A stretch of DNA of 64,000 nt from assembly GCF_041956535.1 (NCBI RefSeq), contig NW_027192194.1:943103-1007102 (forward strand), given 5' to 3'. The position numbers and the translations under genes are program-made. The notes below the pieces were generated by a model. It was given only the letters and a program-made list of their open reading frames with translations, was not told the DNA's origin and searched no databases. Each line of letters opens with the position of its first letter. Positions within the stretch are counted from its first letter, which is position 1. This document shows positions 8,749-20,592 of the stretch, in pieces. This DNA comes from Calcarisporiella thermophila CBS 279.70. Taxonomy: Eukaryota; Calcarisporiellomycota.

Positions 8749-11700
8749 ATGGGAAAGAAGAAACAAGGATATAATGCCAAAGCACGGCAGTCTATAAGAA
8801 ATCTAGGCAAATCAAATCCCAATGCGTGGGATGATACAGTTGCGGTCGCTACGCCTGAAGCGAATGCTGAGGTCGACATGAATCTCGAGAGGTGAGTTGG
8901 AAGTTTCTCCCTAAACAGCTGCATGGTATCCAAAGTATCTCTTCTTGGCTAATCTATAAAATGAATATCTTAAATTTCAGCTCCTCCGATCCAAATGCAT
9001 TTATGATTATACCCGAGACGAAGGAGGAGAAAGAGCGCCGCAAAGAGGAATTAAGACAGCAGCTACGAGAGCAACAGCCGGAAATGTCTCAAAAGAAGAA
9101 GAAGAGGCTAGAAAAATACATTGTATGTGAAGTTAATAAGACTGGAATCCACGGATAGTATTTTGAAATGGTATTATTGATGTTCGTAGGAGAAAAAATT
9201 GAAAAAAGAAGAGCGCGTCGTTCTCTTCGAAAAATTATCGTAAGCTATTTCAAAATTAACACGCATCTTCTATTTGAAGTGGTTCTAGCTGCACACTTTA
9301 CCCTTTCCTTCTATCTCGTAGGAAGTCGGCGTGGTCATCCGAATTGATGAAATCATCCAAAGAAATAGGTCGCCCGGTATGATATTCAGCCCTGATTATA
9401 TGTTTAGAATTCCAATGAATAACGGATCTTCTCTCATATTGAATAGAAAGAGACTATGCGCGAAAAGCTACGTCGAGCTGTGAATGAGCAGAAATCCGGC
9501 CTACCTCTTTCTAATCCCGATGTCCCGCTCTTCAAAGAGGTTGAAGTATCATCGTTAGATAATGATGAACAAATGGATGAAGAAGATGAGGTTGAAAAGA
9601 TTTCAAAGGGATCTTCACTAGACGAACGGAATATTGCGTCAAAAAAAGTAGAGGCGGAAAAGAAAGCTGGTGAACCTGCAAAAGAAGATATTCCGTCGGT
9701 CATAGTTGGCGGAGCCCTGAAACGCAAAGCGGACGGCCTTCCCGTTCCTCTTGTGAAAAAGAAGAAGAAGAAGAAGAAGGTTACTTTTTTTTTTATCGAA
9801 ATAACAGCCAAAATCATTGCTGATTATGACTGATATTAATATAGTCAACTATCCCGGCCGCAGTGCGAGCAAGATTCCATAAACCTCGGCCAGAGGAGCT
9901 GTTAGGGGAAAGTGATGAAGATGAGGATAAGAGGCATGAGAGTGAGGTGGAGAGCGATGACTCTTTCGATAGCTCGAATTCTGAGTATGATACCGATAAA
10001 GAGGAGATGAAAGAAGATGAAGAAGAAGCAAAATCAACAGAACACGAGGAAACACGGAAAAAAGAAATGGAGAGCGATGCAGATGGCATTAAAATCACTG
10101 AAAACAAGGGCGGCAGCTTAGCGGAAATGGCTGCAATGGCCAGCAAGCCCGCTGCTGCTCCTCCCACTCCTTCGAAAACGGAAATGGAAAAGCCCAAAAC
10201 AGTGTCGCTATCCACTCCCACGAACTCCACATCAGAAGAACCTACGGTGCCGAAGAAAACTGTAAATTTTTCCTGGTTTCCTGGTGCAAATTCGGGTGTA
10301 GGAGTTATTATTGACTTTGATTTCATTATGCTCTATCCAGAAATTCTATGTCACTGTTAATCGCCCACCGGAGCTTCAGGAAGCGAGGTTGAAACTTCCC
10401 GTTTGTGGAGAAGAACAGGTAGGCGAGATTGCCGTATTCTATATTGCTAGATTAACTAATCAAATAATATCAGGTCATCATGGATGCAATCACCCATAAT
10501 CCAGTGGTGATTATCTGTGGTGAGACTGGGTCCGGCAAAACGACGCAGGTGCCTCAGTTCTTATACGAAGCAGGTTATGGTCACGCCGGGAGTGGTAAAT
10601 TCCTTGTTGTAGCGGCCGTAGTCCGAAGCAGAATTACTTATATAAATCTCTCCCTCTCTAGACAACCCTGGTATGGTTGGTATTACCCAACCGCGTCGTG
10701 TGGCTGCCGTCAGTATGGCCAAACGTGTTGCTCAGGAACTTGGGGTCACAGAAGAGACAGTTTCCCACCAGATTCGTTATGACACCACTGTATCTCCAGA
10801 CACCAAGATTAAGTTCATGACAGATGGTGTACTACTTCGTGAACTCGCCACGGATTTCCTTCTTTCGCGCTATTCGGCTATCATTATTGATGAAGCCCAC
10901 GAGAGAAGTCTTAATACTGATATCCTGATTGGAGTAGTCAGTCGAGTTCTACGGTTGAGGGAGGAAATGAGTAAAGAGAACCCTGAAAAGGTCAAGGTAT
11001 GCCTGAATCTCCGAATTTTATGTGTGCACATATATTTTTTTCTTCTTTACTCCTGTGGCTAACAACGTCTGAAAAGCCCTTGCGAATTATCATCATGTCT
11101 GCTACGCTACGCGTTGAGGACTTCACTTCAAATCGAACCTTGTTTGATACACCACCGCCAATCCTCAAAGTCGATGCAAGACAGTATCCTGTGAGTAACG
11201 AATGAGTTATCCTGCTCTATCCCGCCTATTTCTTTGAATACATAGTGCAGTTGCTAACCACGACTTTCTCTGTCTCCCCCTCAAGGTAACCATGCATTTT
11301 AATAAGCGAACTCAGGCAGACTATGTTACCGAGGCCTTCAGAAAAGTCTGCAAAATTCACGCAAGGCTACCTGCTGGAGGAATTCTTGTGTTTCTCACTG
11401 GGCAAAACGAGATTTCGGTACTCTGCAAAAAGCTGCGCAAACGCTATCCAATGCCGCAGGATGATAAAAAGACCAATCTGAAGCAGAGCAAAAAGGACGA
11501 AGACATAGAGAAAAAGAGCGAAAAAGTTAATCCACGAAATAGTTAGTAATAACTGGTACACAGATTTACCCTGGCCGAGCTCTGACCTTGATTCCCCTCT
11601 CTTAATTAGCTGATGTGGAATTGGAGGAATTGGCAATTGGAGAAAACGAAGATTTCGAAGATTTTGATTCGGATGAATCCGATGTTGACATTCAACCCTC

Positions 11701-13776
11701 TGATGATGAGGCCGAAGTTAACAGTACGTAGAATAGACGAATTTTGTATCCCGTTCAAAGACACTTTAATAATCCATAATGACCGTAATTCTAGCACCGC
11801 TTCACGTTCTTCCCCTCTACTCGCTCCTCCCTACCTCTGCACAAATGCGTGTCTTCCAGCCTCCACCCGAAGGGACTCGCTTGTGCGTGGTTGCGACCAA
11901 CGTAGCAGAAACTTCCCTCACTATTCCCGATATCAAATATGTTGTCGATTGTGGTCGTGTGAAAGAGGTGAGCTATATTTCGAGGATGGGATGCCTATGA
12001 TATTGTTAACTCTTCATTCATATTTAATCATAGCGGCAATACGATCCGCAATCGGGTGTGCAATCATTTGAAATAGGATGGACCTCCAAGGCATCCGCCG
12101 ATCAGGTCAGTATACGATCGATAAGCGTGTGCGCAGAGTGTGCTATTAATACCCTCTTTCTGCTTTAGCGAGCTGGGCGTGCAGGTCGTACCCAAGCAGG
12201 CCACTGTTATCGCCTGTATTCCTCGGCGGTGTTCGATAACGAATTCCAGAAATTCAGCATCCCAGAAATCAATCGGATACCTATCGAAGGTACTCTATCC
12301 TTTTGGAAAAGAAAATTGAAGCAACTATGTACAACTAAACTTGAAACCGGATATTTTACACTAGGGGTTGTACTTCAAATGAAAGCGATGAATATAGATA
12401 ACGTCATGAATTTCCCATTCCCCTCTCCTCCCGATCGCAGTGCTTTGAAAAAAGCAGAGCAGGTATATTGAACTATAACGGGAACCAAATACTAATACAT
12501 GCAAATGTAATTAATACTTGTTAACTTTCATGTCTAGCTCCTCGTATATCTGAGTGCACTTGAATCCGATTCAAAACGAATTACTGAAGTGGGCAGAACG
12601 ATGTCCATGTTCCCTCTTGCTCCGAGATTCTCAAAAATGTAGGCTTCGATCACAGTAACTTGATTATTTTTCAACCTTTCATATCCCCTTTATTGCTGTT
12701 TGACAATTTATTTTTATTTAACATATTCATATTAGGTTAACGATCGGAAGTCAGCACGGTTGCCTACCCTACGTGATCACCGTTGTGGCTGCGCTCTCAG
12801 TGGGCGATCCTTTTGTGCAAGATTATAATCTTGATTCCCACCACCCCGAAGATGACAATGAAGAAGACGAAGATGCGGAGGAACTATCCGAGATTAGAAA
12901 GGAAGAGGTTGCGGAGAAAGCACGCCGCAAGATTAACAGAAAAAAATACTACGAGACACAATTGGTACTCCCCTTTTTATTCTACTTAGTGAAGAAGGAT
13001 CTTTTGACCCAACTCTATCACAATCCTAGAAATATGCAGGCACCCCTGCGAACAGCGATATTCTCAAACTTCTCAACGTGGTCGGCGCCTATGAGTTCGG
13101 CGGAGCTAGTGATGCATTTTGCGATAAAAATTTCCTTCGTCTCAAAGCAATGCAAGAAATCCGCAAGCTGCGCAACCAAATTACCCAGCTGGTTCAAACT
13201 AACTGCCCCGGGGTTGACGTTTGTATTGACCCCAAAATGCGCCCCCCCACAGATGTCCAACGTCAGGCACTGAGACAAATCTTGGCTGCCGGGTTCATCG
13301 ACCAGGTTGCAGTGCGGAAGGATTTAGTGGCGGACGCAGAGAACGAGGGCACCGGGAAGAAACGGGAAAGACCCGCCTATGTCACACTTTGGTCTGACGA
13401 GGAGGCCTTCATTCATCCTACGTCAATCCTCCACCGGCAAGCACCGGATTTTGTGGTCTACAACGAGCTTTTCAAGACCTCTCGTGTGTGGCTGAAGGGA
13501 GTGACGGAGATCGAGGGTAAATGGCTAGCAAAGCTGGGACGGGTCCTCTGCTCTTATTCGAAACCACCGACCCCACGGTAAGTCCTAACTAAACCAAATC
13601 TGGTTTAATTCTCTGTCTTGACGCGTTCTTTGTTTTGCTATAGCCTGACAGAAAAGAGAAAAGAGATCGACTGTTATGTCACTCCATATTTTGGCCCCAA
13701 GGCATGGCCCCTTCCCTCGGTGCCTGCCTTGCAAAAGCGGGTAGGAACCCGTTGGACTTTCGAATTGAAACGATAG
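8749..13776 (+). CDS. ECM16: DEAH-box RNA helicase, DHX37/ECM16 (Dhr1)
   Basis: Twenty exons join in exact phase to 1222 aa: 8749-8891, 8981-9122, 9190-9239, 9322-9376, 9447-9779, 9845-10297, 10341-10418, 10474-10594, 10662-10996, 11077-11190, 11286-11541, 11610-11723, 11795-11967, 12034-12105, 12169-12289, 12365-12462, 12538-12638, 12736-12964, 13030-13577, 13644-13776. The family releases U3 snoRNA from the small-subunit processome in the nucleolus. Seen: the N-terminal KKKRLEKYI and [16 protein letters not shown] segments typical of Dhr1, a long acidic/Lys-rich linker, motif I GETGSGKT (residues 434-441), motif II DEAH (535-538), SAT, and motif VI QRAGRAGR formed across an exon junction. 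HA2 and OB-fold regions follow to a WTFELKR end. An 8-Lys run lies at the end of exon 5. Confidence 0.95.
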
Positions 13777-14116
13777 ACAAATGACTTTCTTATAGATAGA
13801 CAATTTACCCTGTAATTTGCTTTTGTATATCTTATTCTATTAATATATATGGTAAGCACAAAACGAAGCTTTTGTTGAAAGAACGTGGTATCGTTTTCTT
13901 CGGAAAATCTTCACACGATACTCTTAAACCGCGTCTCACTCGCAACATTTTTTTTTGTGGGGTAAACTGTCCCAACCTCTCCAAAATTGTGCAACTCTCG
14001 AGCCTGGGAAAAAAAGCCATATGGCTTCCTTCCCTTTAAATTGGGTCTTCGACGGAATTTTGCCACTATTTTTCGAAAGATTTATATTATTATTGTGAAA
14101 AGACTGGTATCGTGAT
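13777..14116. other. Spacer between ECM16 and PUT2
   Basis: A 340-bp AT-rich stretch between two genes on the same strand. It holds the 3' end of the helicase transcript and the upstream region of the dehydrogenase gene. No other feature is seen. Confidence 0.5.
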
Positions 14117-16194
14117 ATGAACGCGCAACTTGGCTTCTTTAATATTCCCCCTATTGAAAACGAGCCGCTGGTAAGAATCGAGACGGGCAAATGAGGACTT
14201 GGAGAATTGTTGGTTGAATTCTCTTCACCCATAGCAACATTTTGCCCCTGGGTCCGCCGAGCGGGCTAAACTTGAGGGTGCAATCAAAGAGCTTCGTTCG
14301 CAAATGCCATTTGAGGTTCCTTGCGTAGTAAATGGGCAAAAGGTTTTAAAATGCGACTTTGCACCCTTTTGAATGGTTTTGCTTTGAGCTTACTTATGAA
14401 GTAGGTGACGACATGCGAAGTTCTCGAGCAGCGTATCCCGTATGAACACAAGAGCGTTGTCTGCCGTTATCACGCGGCAGATACCCTAACCGTGGAAAAG
14501 GCGGTCCAAGGTGCTCTGACAGCAAAGGAAAAATGGGAAAAAATGCCTTGGATTGACCGCGCAGCTATATTCTTAAAGGCCGCAGACTTGCTCTCAACCA
14601 AATACCGGTACAAAATTTTGGCCGCCACTATGCTTGGACAAGGTAACATAGCCTAGCGGCTGCTAGAGATGGGCACTAAAGCATGCGCGTGCTAACGCTA
14701 TCGCATGATGGGTTGTAGGAAAAAATGCCTGGCAAGCTGAGATAGATGCCGCCGTAGAACTCTGTGACTTTTGGCGCTTCGCCGTCCAGTTTACTGATGA
14801 ACTATATCGCCAACAGCCCCCTAAAAACCCGAAAGGAATGTGGAATCGGCTTGAATATCGAGCCTTGGAAGGATTCATCTACGCTATTTCACCCTTCAAT
14901 TTTACAGCCATTGGAGGTAATCTTGGCACGACCCCCGCCATCCTTGGAAATGTCGTTTTGCACAAGCCATCGGATTATGCGGTTCTTTCGAACTACTTTA
15001 TCTACGAACTAATGGAGGAAGCGGGGCTTCCAAAGGGGGTGGTTCAATTCTTGCCTGGATCTGCACCAGCAATCACGGATCAGCTCCTCGCACATCCCGA
15101 TTTTGCCGCCTTAGCATTCACCGGGTCAACCCAGGTTTTCCGTCAACTATGGAAAAAAGTCGGTGCAAATATGGATATTTATCGTGGCTATCCTCGTATC
15201 GTGGGCGAAACTGGTGGAAAGAACTTCCATGTCGTGCACAGTTCCGCAGACATTCGTCAGGTCGCGCTACAGACGGTGCGTGGAGCATTTGAGTATCAGG
15301 GACAGAAGTGCAGTGCTACATCGCGGGTGTACGTGCCCGATACGATCTGGGAGAAGCTAAAAGAAGAGCTTCTCCATGAACATGCGAAAATTAAAATGGG
15401 AACGCCTGAAGGTAATTAAATTATAATTTTACTCTACCAGCGCCCTCACTGACCTATTCTATTTGATGGCTTTCGTATATTAAAGATTTTAAGAATTTCA
15501 TGGGCCCGGTTATTCACAGACAAGCATTCAATAAAATACAAGCCTATATAAAAGAGACGGTGGCCGACCCTGATTGTCAGATTATTGCTGGTGGTAAATG
15601 CGACGATTCTGTTGGCTACTTCGTCGAGCCCACCATTATTGTGACGAAAAATCCCAGATCAAAAACAATGGTAAAGGCGCCTTTTTTCCCGCGCTTCCGT
15701 CATTGAAAATATTTGGTTGATCAAAGCACTGTGTATTTACACAATGTATTCCTAGGTGGATGAAATCTTCGGCCCCGTAGTAACCATCTATGTCTACAAA
15801 TCAGAAGATTTTGACCAAGTCCTACATCTCGTAAATGAAACAACTGGATACGCGCTCACCGGGTCCATTTTTGCCAAAGATCGAGAGATAATAGCGCATG
15901 CTACAGAGGTATTGCGGCATGCTGCAGGAAACTTCTACGTGAACGACAAATGCACAGGCAGCGTGGTTGGACAACAACCCTTCGGTGGAGGTAGAGGATC
16001 GGGCACCAATGATAAGGCGGGGAGTGCAAGTTTCGTGAGTGTTGCAAGCCTTGAAAATCACTCCTGTTCAGCCATACTAATTCTGTTGCATCGGTATCAT
16101 ATTTTTAAAGCTCCAGCGATTTGTGTCTACTCGTACTATCAAAGAAAATTTCGCTCTACTCGACGAATTTGCATATATTTCAAATCAATCTTAG
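14117..16194 (+). CDS. PUT2: Delta-1-pyrroline-5-carboxylate dehydrogenase (ALDH4)
   Basis: Exons 14117-14170, 14235-14342, 14405-14642, 14719-15411, 15486-15670, 15756-16034 and 16111-16194 (546 aa). It oxidises pyrroline-5-carboxylate / glutamate semialdehyde to glutamate with NAD+, the second step of mitochondrial proline catabolism. Family motifs: AISPFNFTAIGGN, the GETGGKNFHVVH loop with the general-base Glu, the nucleophile in GQKCSATSR (about Cys331), and EIFGPV and QPFGGGRGSGTNDK, all as in ALDH4A1. The end TRTIKENF is also typical. The N-terminus starts directly at NAQLGFFNIPPIENEPLQ and shows no obvious mitochondrial presequence. An upstream first exon may have been missed. Confidence 0.95.
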
Positions 16195-16445
16195 TTTGGG
16201 AATTATGTTTAGTTACCGTTTATCTAACCAGTTGGTATACCGCCATATATTTATGTTTTCTATTATTTCGAAATGCTTACTATCAAGAGGCATTGATATT
16301 CCTCAGGTCGTATAATAAACTAGTCCAATTTCCATCCTTAGTTTCAGAATTCAAAGCCCCTCGATTAAAACGAGTCACAAAATATTCTGCATGTAAATAC
16401 TCACTTGTCAATCTTTGGCCACCGCTTCGTTCTTACCATAAAAAA

Positions 16446-18211
16446 ATGACAATGGAATCGTCTGCTGAAACACCCGAGCAGAAGCCACGAAAGCGCTTTG
16501 TTGGGCGGGCACGTCGTATGAAAGATTCTGGAGGAGAAACTAATGAGATTGAAAATGCTGCTGTTGCAGTAAATGGTAGGTATATTACTATTACTGTAAA
16601 GGATAGGCTATCAAAGATTACATTTCCGTATCCCTTATATTAAAATTAGCTTCACAAACCTCTTCCAAGAGTCGCTTGGTGAACCAAGTCCCTGATGAAA
16701 TTCTCAATGATCCATTACTCAACAAAGCTATTGAGCAGGTACTGATTGATCATCTTTCGGATCTCCTCATGTAGGCACTATAATAATCTACTCTCTCTAT
16801 AGCTTCCGTCAAATTACAATTTCGAAATCCACAAATCTGTCTGGAACATTAAGAAAGCAGAGGCTAAGAAAGGTAATACACCTGACCTACGGGAACATTA
16901 TAATTTCCTCTAATGTGCATATACTATTTTAGTCGCCCTTCAGTTCCCAGAGGGCCTTTTAATGTTTGCCTGCACCATAGCTGATATAATAGAGCGATTT
17001 TGTGGGGCTGAAACTCTTGTGATGGGTGATGTGACCTATGGGGCCTGCTGTGTCGATGATTACACCGCACGAGCCTTGGGATGTGATTTTATGGTTCACT
17101 ATGGCCACAGTTGTTTAAGTATGCTCTAACAGAATATTTTTCATCCCCCTTTAACACAATAACTGAATTGTCTCCTCTTTGATGAACAGTTCCTATTGAT
17201 GTAACCACTATAAAAACAATGTACGTCTTTGTCGATATTGGAATCGATACCAAGCATTTCATTGACACCGTGCATCGAAACTTCGACGCTGGAAAACGCT
17301 TAGCGATTGTGGGGACAATACAGTTTGCTTCTGCAATCCAGGTACGTTCTGGCATAGCTATTCATCTAGCCCCATTCCTCCATAGCTTATCTTTCTCTGA
17401 AAAGGCATCTAAACGCGTTCTCGAATCGGAGTATAATATTTTCATACCTCAAATCAAGCCTCTTTCGCCTGGAGAAATTCTTGGATGCACATCTCCAAAA
17501 TTCCCTCCTGGCACCGTGGATGCACTCCTATACCTAGGCGATGGGCGTTTCCATCTCGAATCAGCTATGATATCAAACCCGACACTCCCTGCATTCCGCT
17601 ATGATCCCTACTCCAAAAAGTTCACAAGAGAGCGATACGAGCACGCAGAGATGCACCAACTGCGCCAACATGCAATTGAGGTTGCAAAAAAAGCTACTCG
17701 TTGGGGACTTATCCTTGGGTCATTGGGAAGACAAGGTAGTCCAAAGGTGATGGAGCATTTAGAGGCTAAGATTAAGGAAAGAGGCTTTGACTGTACCACC
17801 ATTTTGCTCTCTGAAATATTTCCGAGCAAGTTAGCGCAGTTTTCGGATGTGGAAGCGTAAGTAGTAACATCCTCATCCATTCACACGCTTTCCATTTTTA
17901 ATCACTCAAAATTGTCGGATAGTTGGGTCCAGATTGCTTGCCCTCGCCTATCAGTCGATTGGGGTTATGCGTTTCCACGACCTCTACTTTCACCTTACGA
18001 GGCCTCGGTTGCGCTCTGTGAAGTGGATTGGCAAGAGGTCTATCCCATGGATTTCTATGCCAACACGAGCTTGGGGCCATGGACACCAAATCATGGCAAG
18101 GATAAACGGCCGGTCCGGAATGGAGCGTCGAGGAAGGCGGATGCGACACGAACAAAACTTTCCGAGGTGAAGAGCCCAGCCCCAACAAGTGTGCCTACCG
18201 CAACAATTTGA
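16446..18211 (+). CDS. DPH1: Diphthamide biosynthesis radical enzyme subunit Dph1
   Basis: Exons 16446-16575, 16650-16738, 16803-16872, 16933-17118, 17190-17341, 17405-17856 and 17923-18211 (455 aa). Dph1-Dph2 transfers the 3-amino-3-carboxypropyl group of SAM to a histidine of eEF2, the first step of diphthamide synthesis in the cytosol. Seen: [17 protein letters not shown], the first cluster cysteine in [12 protein letters not shown] (about residue 135), [17 protein letters not shown] with the second cysteine, [10 protein letters not shown], and [11 protein letters not shown] with the third. All three [4Fe-4S] ligand cysteines are present, which separates Dph1 from Dph2. The C-terminal 60 residues are a basic, low-complexity extension. 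Two in-frame ATGs lie 6 nt apart at the start. Confidence 0.95.
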
Positions 18212-18552
18212 CGTGTATTGAATTATCTTTTGTATTCCGTTGTCACCCGTTAATTCATTTAGAATTATAGATCATAATTAGCATCATTTCATTTACAAAT
18301 GGAGGGAGCCATACACAGCCTAAAACTAAAAAAAAAAAATAACCATAAAAATAGAGAGTACAACAAAGAACTGAAAATGGTATAAAAGATATCAGTACAT
18401 ATTCGGAAAAAAACGAGAGTAATGAGAATTATAAACATAAATTAAAATAAAGAGTGCCAGTTACACAGCAAATACAAGTAACTCGCACCATGAAAAGTCG
18501 GTTGAATGAAAACCAAACCTCGTTCACCTGTCCAAATTGACCTTGTTCATAT
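18212..18552. other. Convergent 3' spacer
   Basis: 341 bp between the convergent 3' ends of DPH1 and the tail-anchored gene. It is A-rich with an A9 run near 18330 and contains no gene. It presumably holds both polyadenylation regions. Confidence 0.5.
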
Positions 18553-19198
18553 TCAGCTTCGATTGAGTGCAAATAGGACCACCACTATTATGACGAAAGC
18601 CACTCCAATTTCCATAACAGTTTCGGCAAGCTTCTTGCGTTGGTGCCGCTTTGCATCGCGAGGAAATATTCGCTGGGGTACTTTAATTGGTGTTGACTCT
18701 GTCTGGATGAACTGCTCCTCGAGGGGATTGTATTCCGCTCCCTGTGGATAAGGAGTCCGGGGCTGGGGAGTATGTGGTTCAGCTAGTTTGGATTCTAAAG
18801 GAGGAATGAAAAACATTATCGGCACTCCTAGCGTTAATGGTGTACTAGGAAGTGGCTTTACCAGGAGTGAAATCCACGCTCTTGGATGAATTTTGCCGTC
18901 TATTCGTCCGCAAAATGCCAGACATTCTCTCCTCCCCCCTTCTCTTCTCCAGCTCCAAATTCCACTCATGGGTAAACTTATTAGAAGGAAGGGGGATTCG
19001 CATCTCCATCTTGGCGGATTTCTTTTCGTGGAACCGTGAGGATGAATTTTGATTGAGACCATCTTTATCTAAGCTTTCAACGGACAAAACTGTGGTAGGG
19101 ATGTCGGAGGAAGTGGAGACATGGACAACATTTTCGGGCGGATTCGAGGTAGAGTCGCAGTTTGGCTGCTGCTGATTCTGGGGCCGGCATTCATCCAT
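18553..19198 (-). CDS. Tail-anchored membrane protein, unassigned
   Basis: Exons 19198-18862 and 18827-18553 on the minus strand (203 aa). The N-terminal half is Gln/Asn/Ser-rich (MDECRPQNQQQPNCDSTSN). A basic middle follows (NKFTHEWNLELEKRRGEERM), then a Pro-rich linker and RRxxK-type basic residues (RDAKRHQRKKLAETVMEIGV). A single hydrophobic C-terminal helix (VAFVIIVVVLFALNRS) lies at the very end. That topology means post-translational insertion with the bulk in the cytosol. The intron required to join the frames is only 34 nt (18828-18861), with GTAAAG donor, a TTAAC branch-like site and TAG acceptor. I do not recognise the family. Confidence 0.65.
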
Positions 19199-19747
19199 CT
19201 TACAAAGAAGTCAAGTCGTGGAAAGAAGGATTGATTTGAATTTGATGAGAAATGAGTAATGGTTTCATATTCATTTAAATAACTGGGGAAGAGAATTTAT
19301 TATACATATTAAAACTTACCTGACATCATTGCCTCCTCTGTGTCCTATCCCCAATCCGGCATTTTGGAGGATATTGCAATGTATTTGGCCCAAAACAAAC
19401 CCTAACTTTGCCTCGCGAATATCCAGAAAAATCTTGATAATTTAGCCCCATGCTACCTTAAGATCTCATTCTAAAATGGTCGAAGTGGCTGCTGGCATTC
19501 TCGTCATCGCCATTTATCACACGAAATTTGCATCCGAGCTTTCTAAACTCCGCTGGCGTATTTATCCTACCTGCCCTCAACTCTTCTTACTCAGCAAACG
19601 CGCATTATTATTTCCGGTTCGCGCATAGAAAAGCAGGGGCTCTTGTCGAAATATTTTTCTCGTTTTTCCTTTTTCTCGCGCCTTCTTCTTCCAACCTCGA
19701 CTTCTAACTTTTCCAGAGTACTGAAAAAACGTGAAATCTAATTTACA
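19199..19747. promoter_or_regulatory. Divergent promoter region with a 50-codon uORF
   Basis: 549 bp between the start of the tail-anchored gene (minus) and the SOD gene (plus). A 50-codon frame at 19476-19628 (MVEVAAGILVIAIYHTKFAS start) ends 119 bp before the SOD ATG and could be an upstream ORF if the transcript reaches that far. A pyrimidine-rich leader with a TTTCCAG at about 19713 precedes the SOD start and might be a 5' UTR acceptor. Confidence 0.4.
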
Positions 19748-20592
19748 ATGTCTTACAAACTCCCCTCGCTTCCCTACGACTATACGGCTCTCGAGCCCTT
19801 TGTCGACACCACGACCATGCATTTGCATCACGAAAAACACCATCAAACCTATATTAATAATCTGAACGCAGCACTTGCAAATGTATGGCATTCACTAATA
19901 TTATGATTTATCAAATTGACACATTGTTTAATCCAATGGTTCTGTTTAGGTTCAGGGTACAGATGCCTCGGATATTCTTGCTATCCAACGCGCAATTGCA
20001 AAATTGCCCGCTGCAGTCCGTAACAATGGTAAGAATGATTTGGCATAGACTAGATACGTCAGAAATTCTAACGGTATCTTTTTCTCAGGTGGCGGTCACT
20101 ACAACCACTCTTTGTTCTGGACCTGGATGTGCAAACCCGGAGAGAGCAATACAAAGCCTACCGGAACGGTATGCAAGTTTATTAGCAAGATATTTAAGTC
20201 AGTACGTCGTCTCTAACTGAAAGGATTATATCCTTTAGCTTGCCCGCAAGATTGACGAGGACTTTGGCTCCTTTGAAAACTTGAAGAAGGACTTCTCCCA
20301 GGCCGCCATTACACGATTTGGAAGTGGCTGGGCATGGCTCGGAGTTGATCAAACCGGAAAGCTGGCCGTGACATCCACACCCAACCAGGACAATCCTCTG
20401 ATGGCTGGTGTTGTCGACAAGGAAGTAATCCCCATTCTCGGCTTGGACGTCTGGGAGCACGCCTACTATCTCAAGTACCAGAATCGCCGCCCCGAGTATG
20501 TAGAAAACTGGTGGAATGTAGTTAACTGGGATAAAGTTGTGGAGTACTATGAACAGTATGCATCCAAGGGACAAGCCGTTCCTTTGGCTTGA
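19748..20592 (+). CDS. Manganese superoxide dismutase
   Basis: Exons 19748-19882, 19950-20028, 20089-20168 and 20239-20592 (215 aa). It dismutates superoxide to H2O2 and O2. Seen: the [14 protein letters not shown] start, first metal His in [30 protein letters not shown] with the second His, GSGWAWLG, the Mn-type TPNQDNPL (Gln typical of Mn rather than Fe enzymes), and [19 protein letters not shown] with the Asp and His ligands. All four ligands are present. The ORF begins almost at the mature-domain residue of mitochondrial enzymes and has no visible transit peptide. It may therefore be a cytosolic form, or an upstream first exon encodes the presequence. Confidence 0.95.

Noticed and set aside
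15756-16643. 295-codon frame covering P5C dehydrogenase and DPH1
   Set aside because: It runs from PUT2 exon 6 through an intron and spacer into DPH1 exon 1. The family motifs and splice sites show two separate genes.
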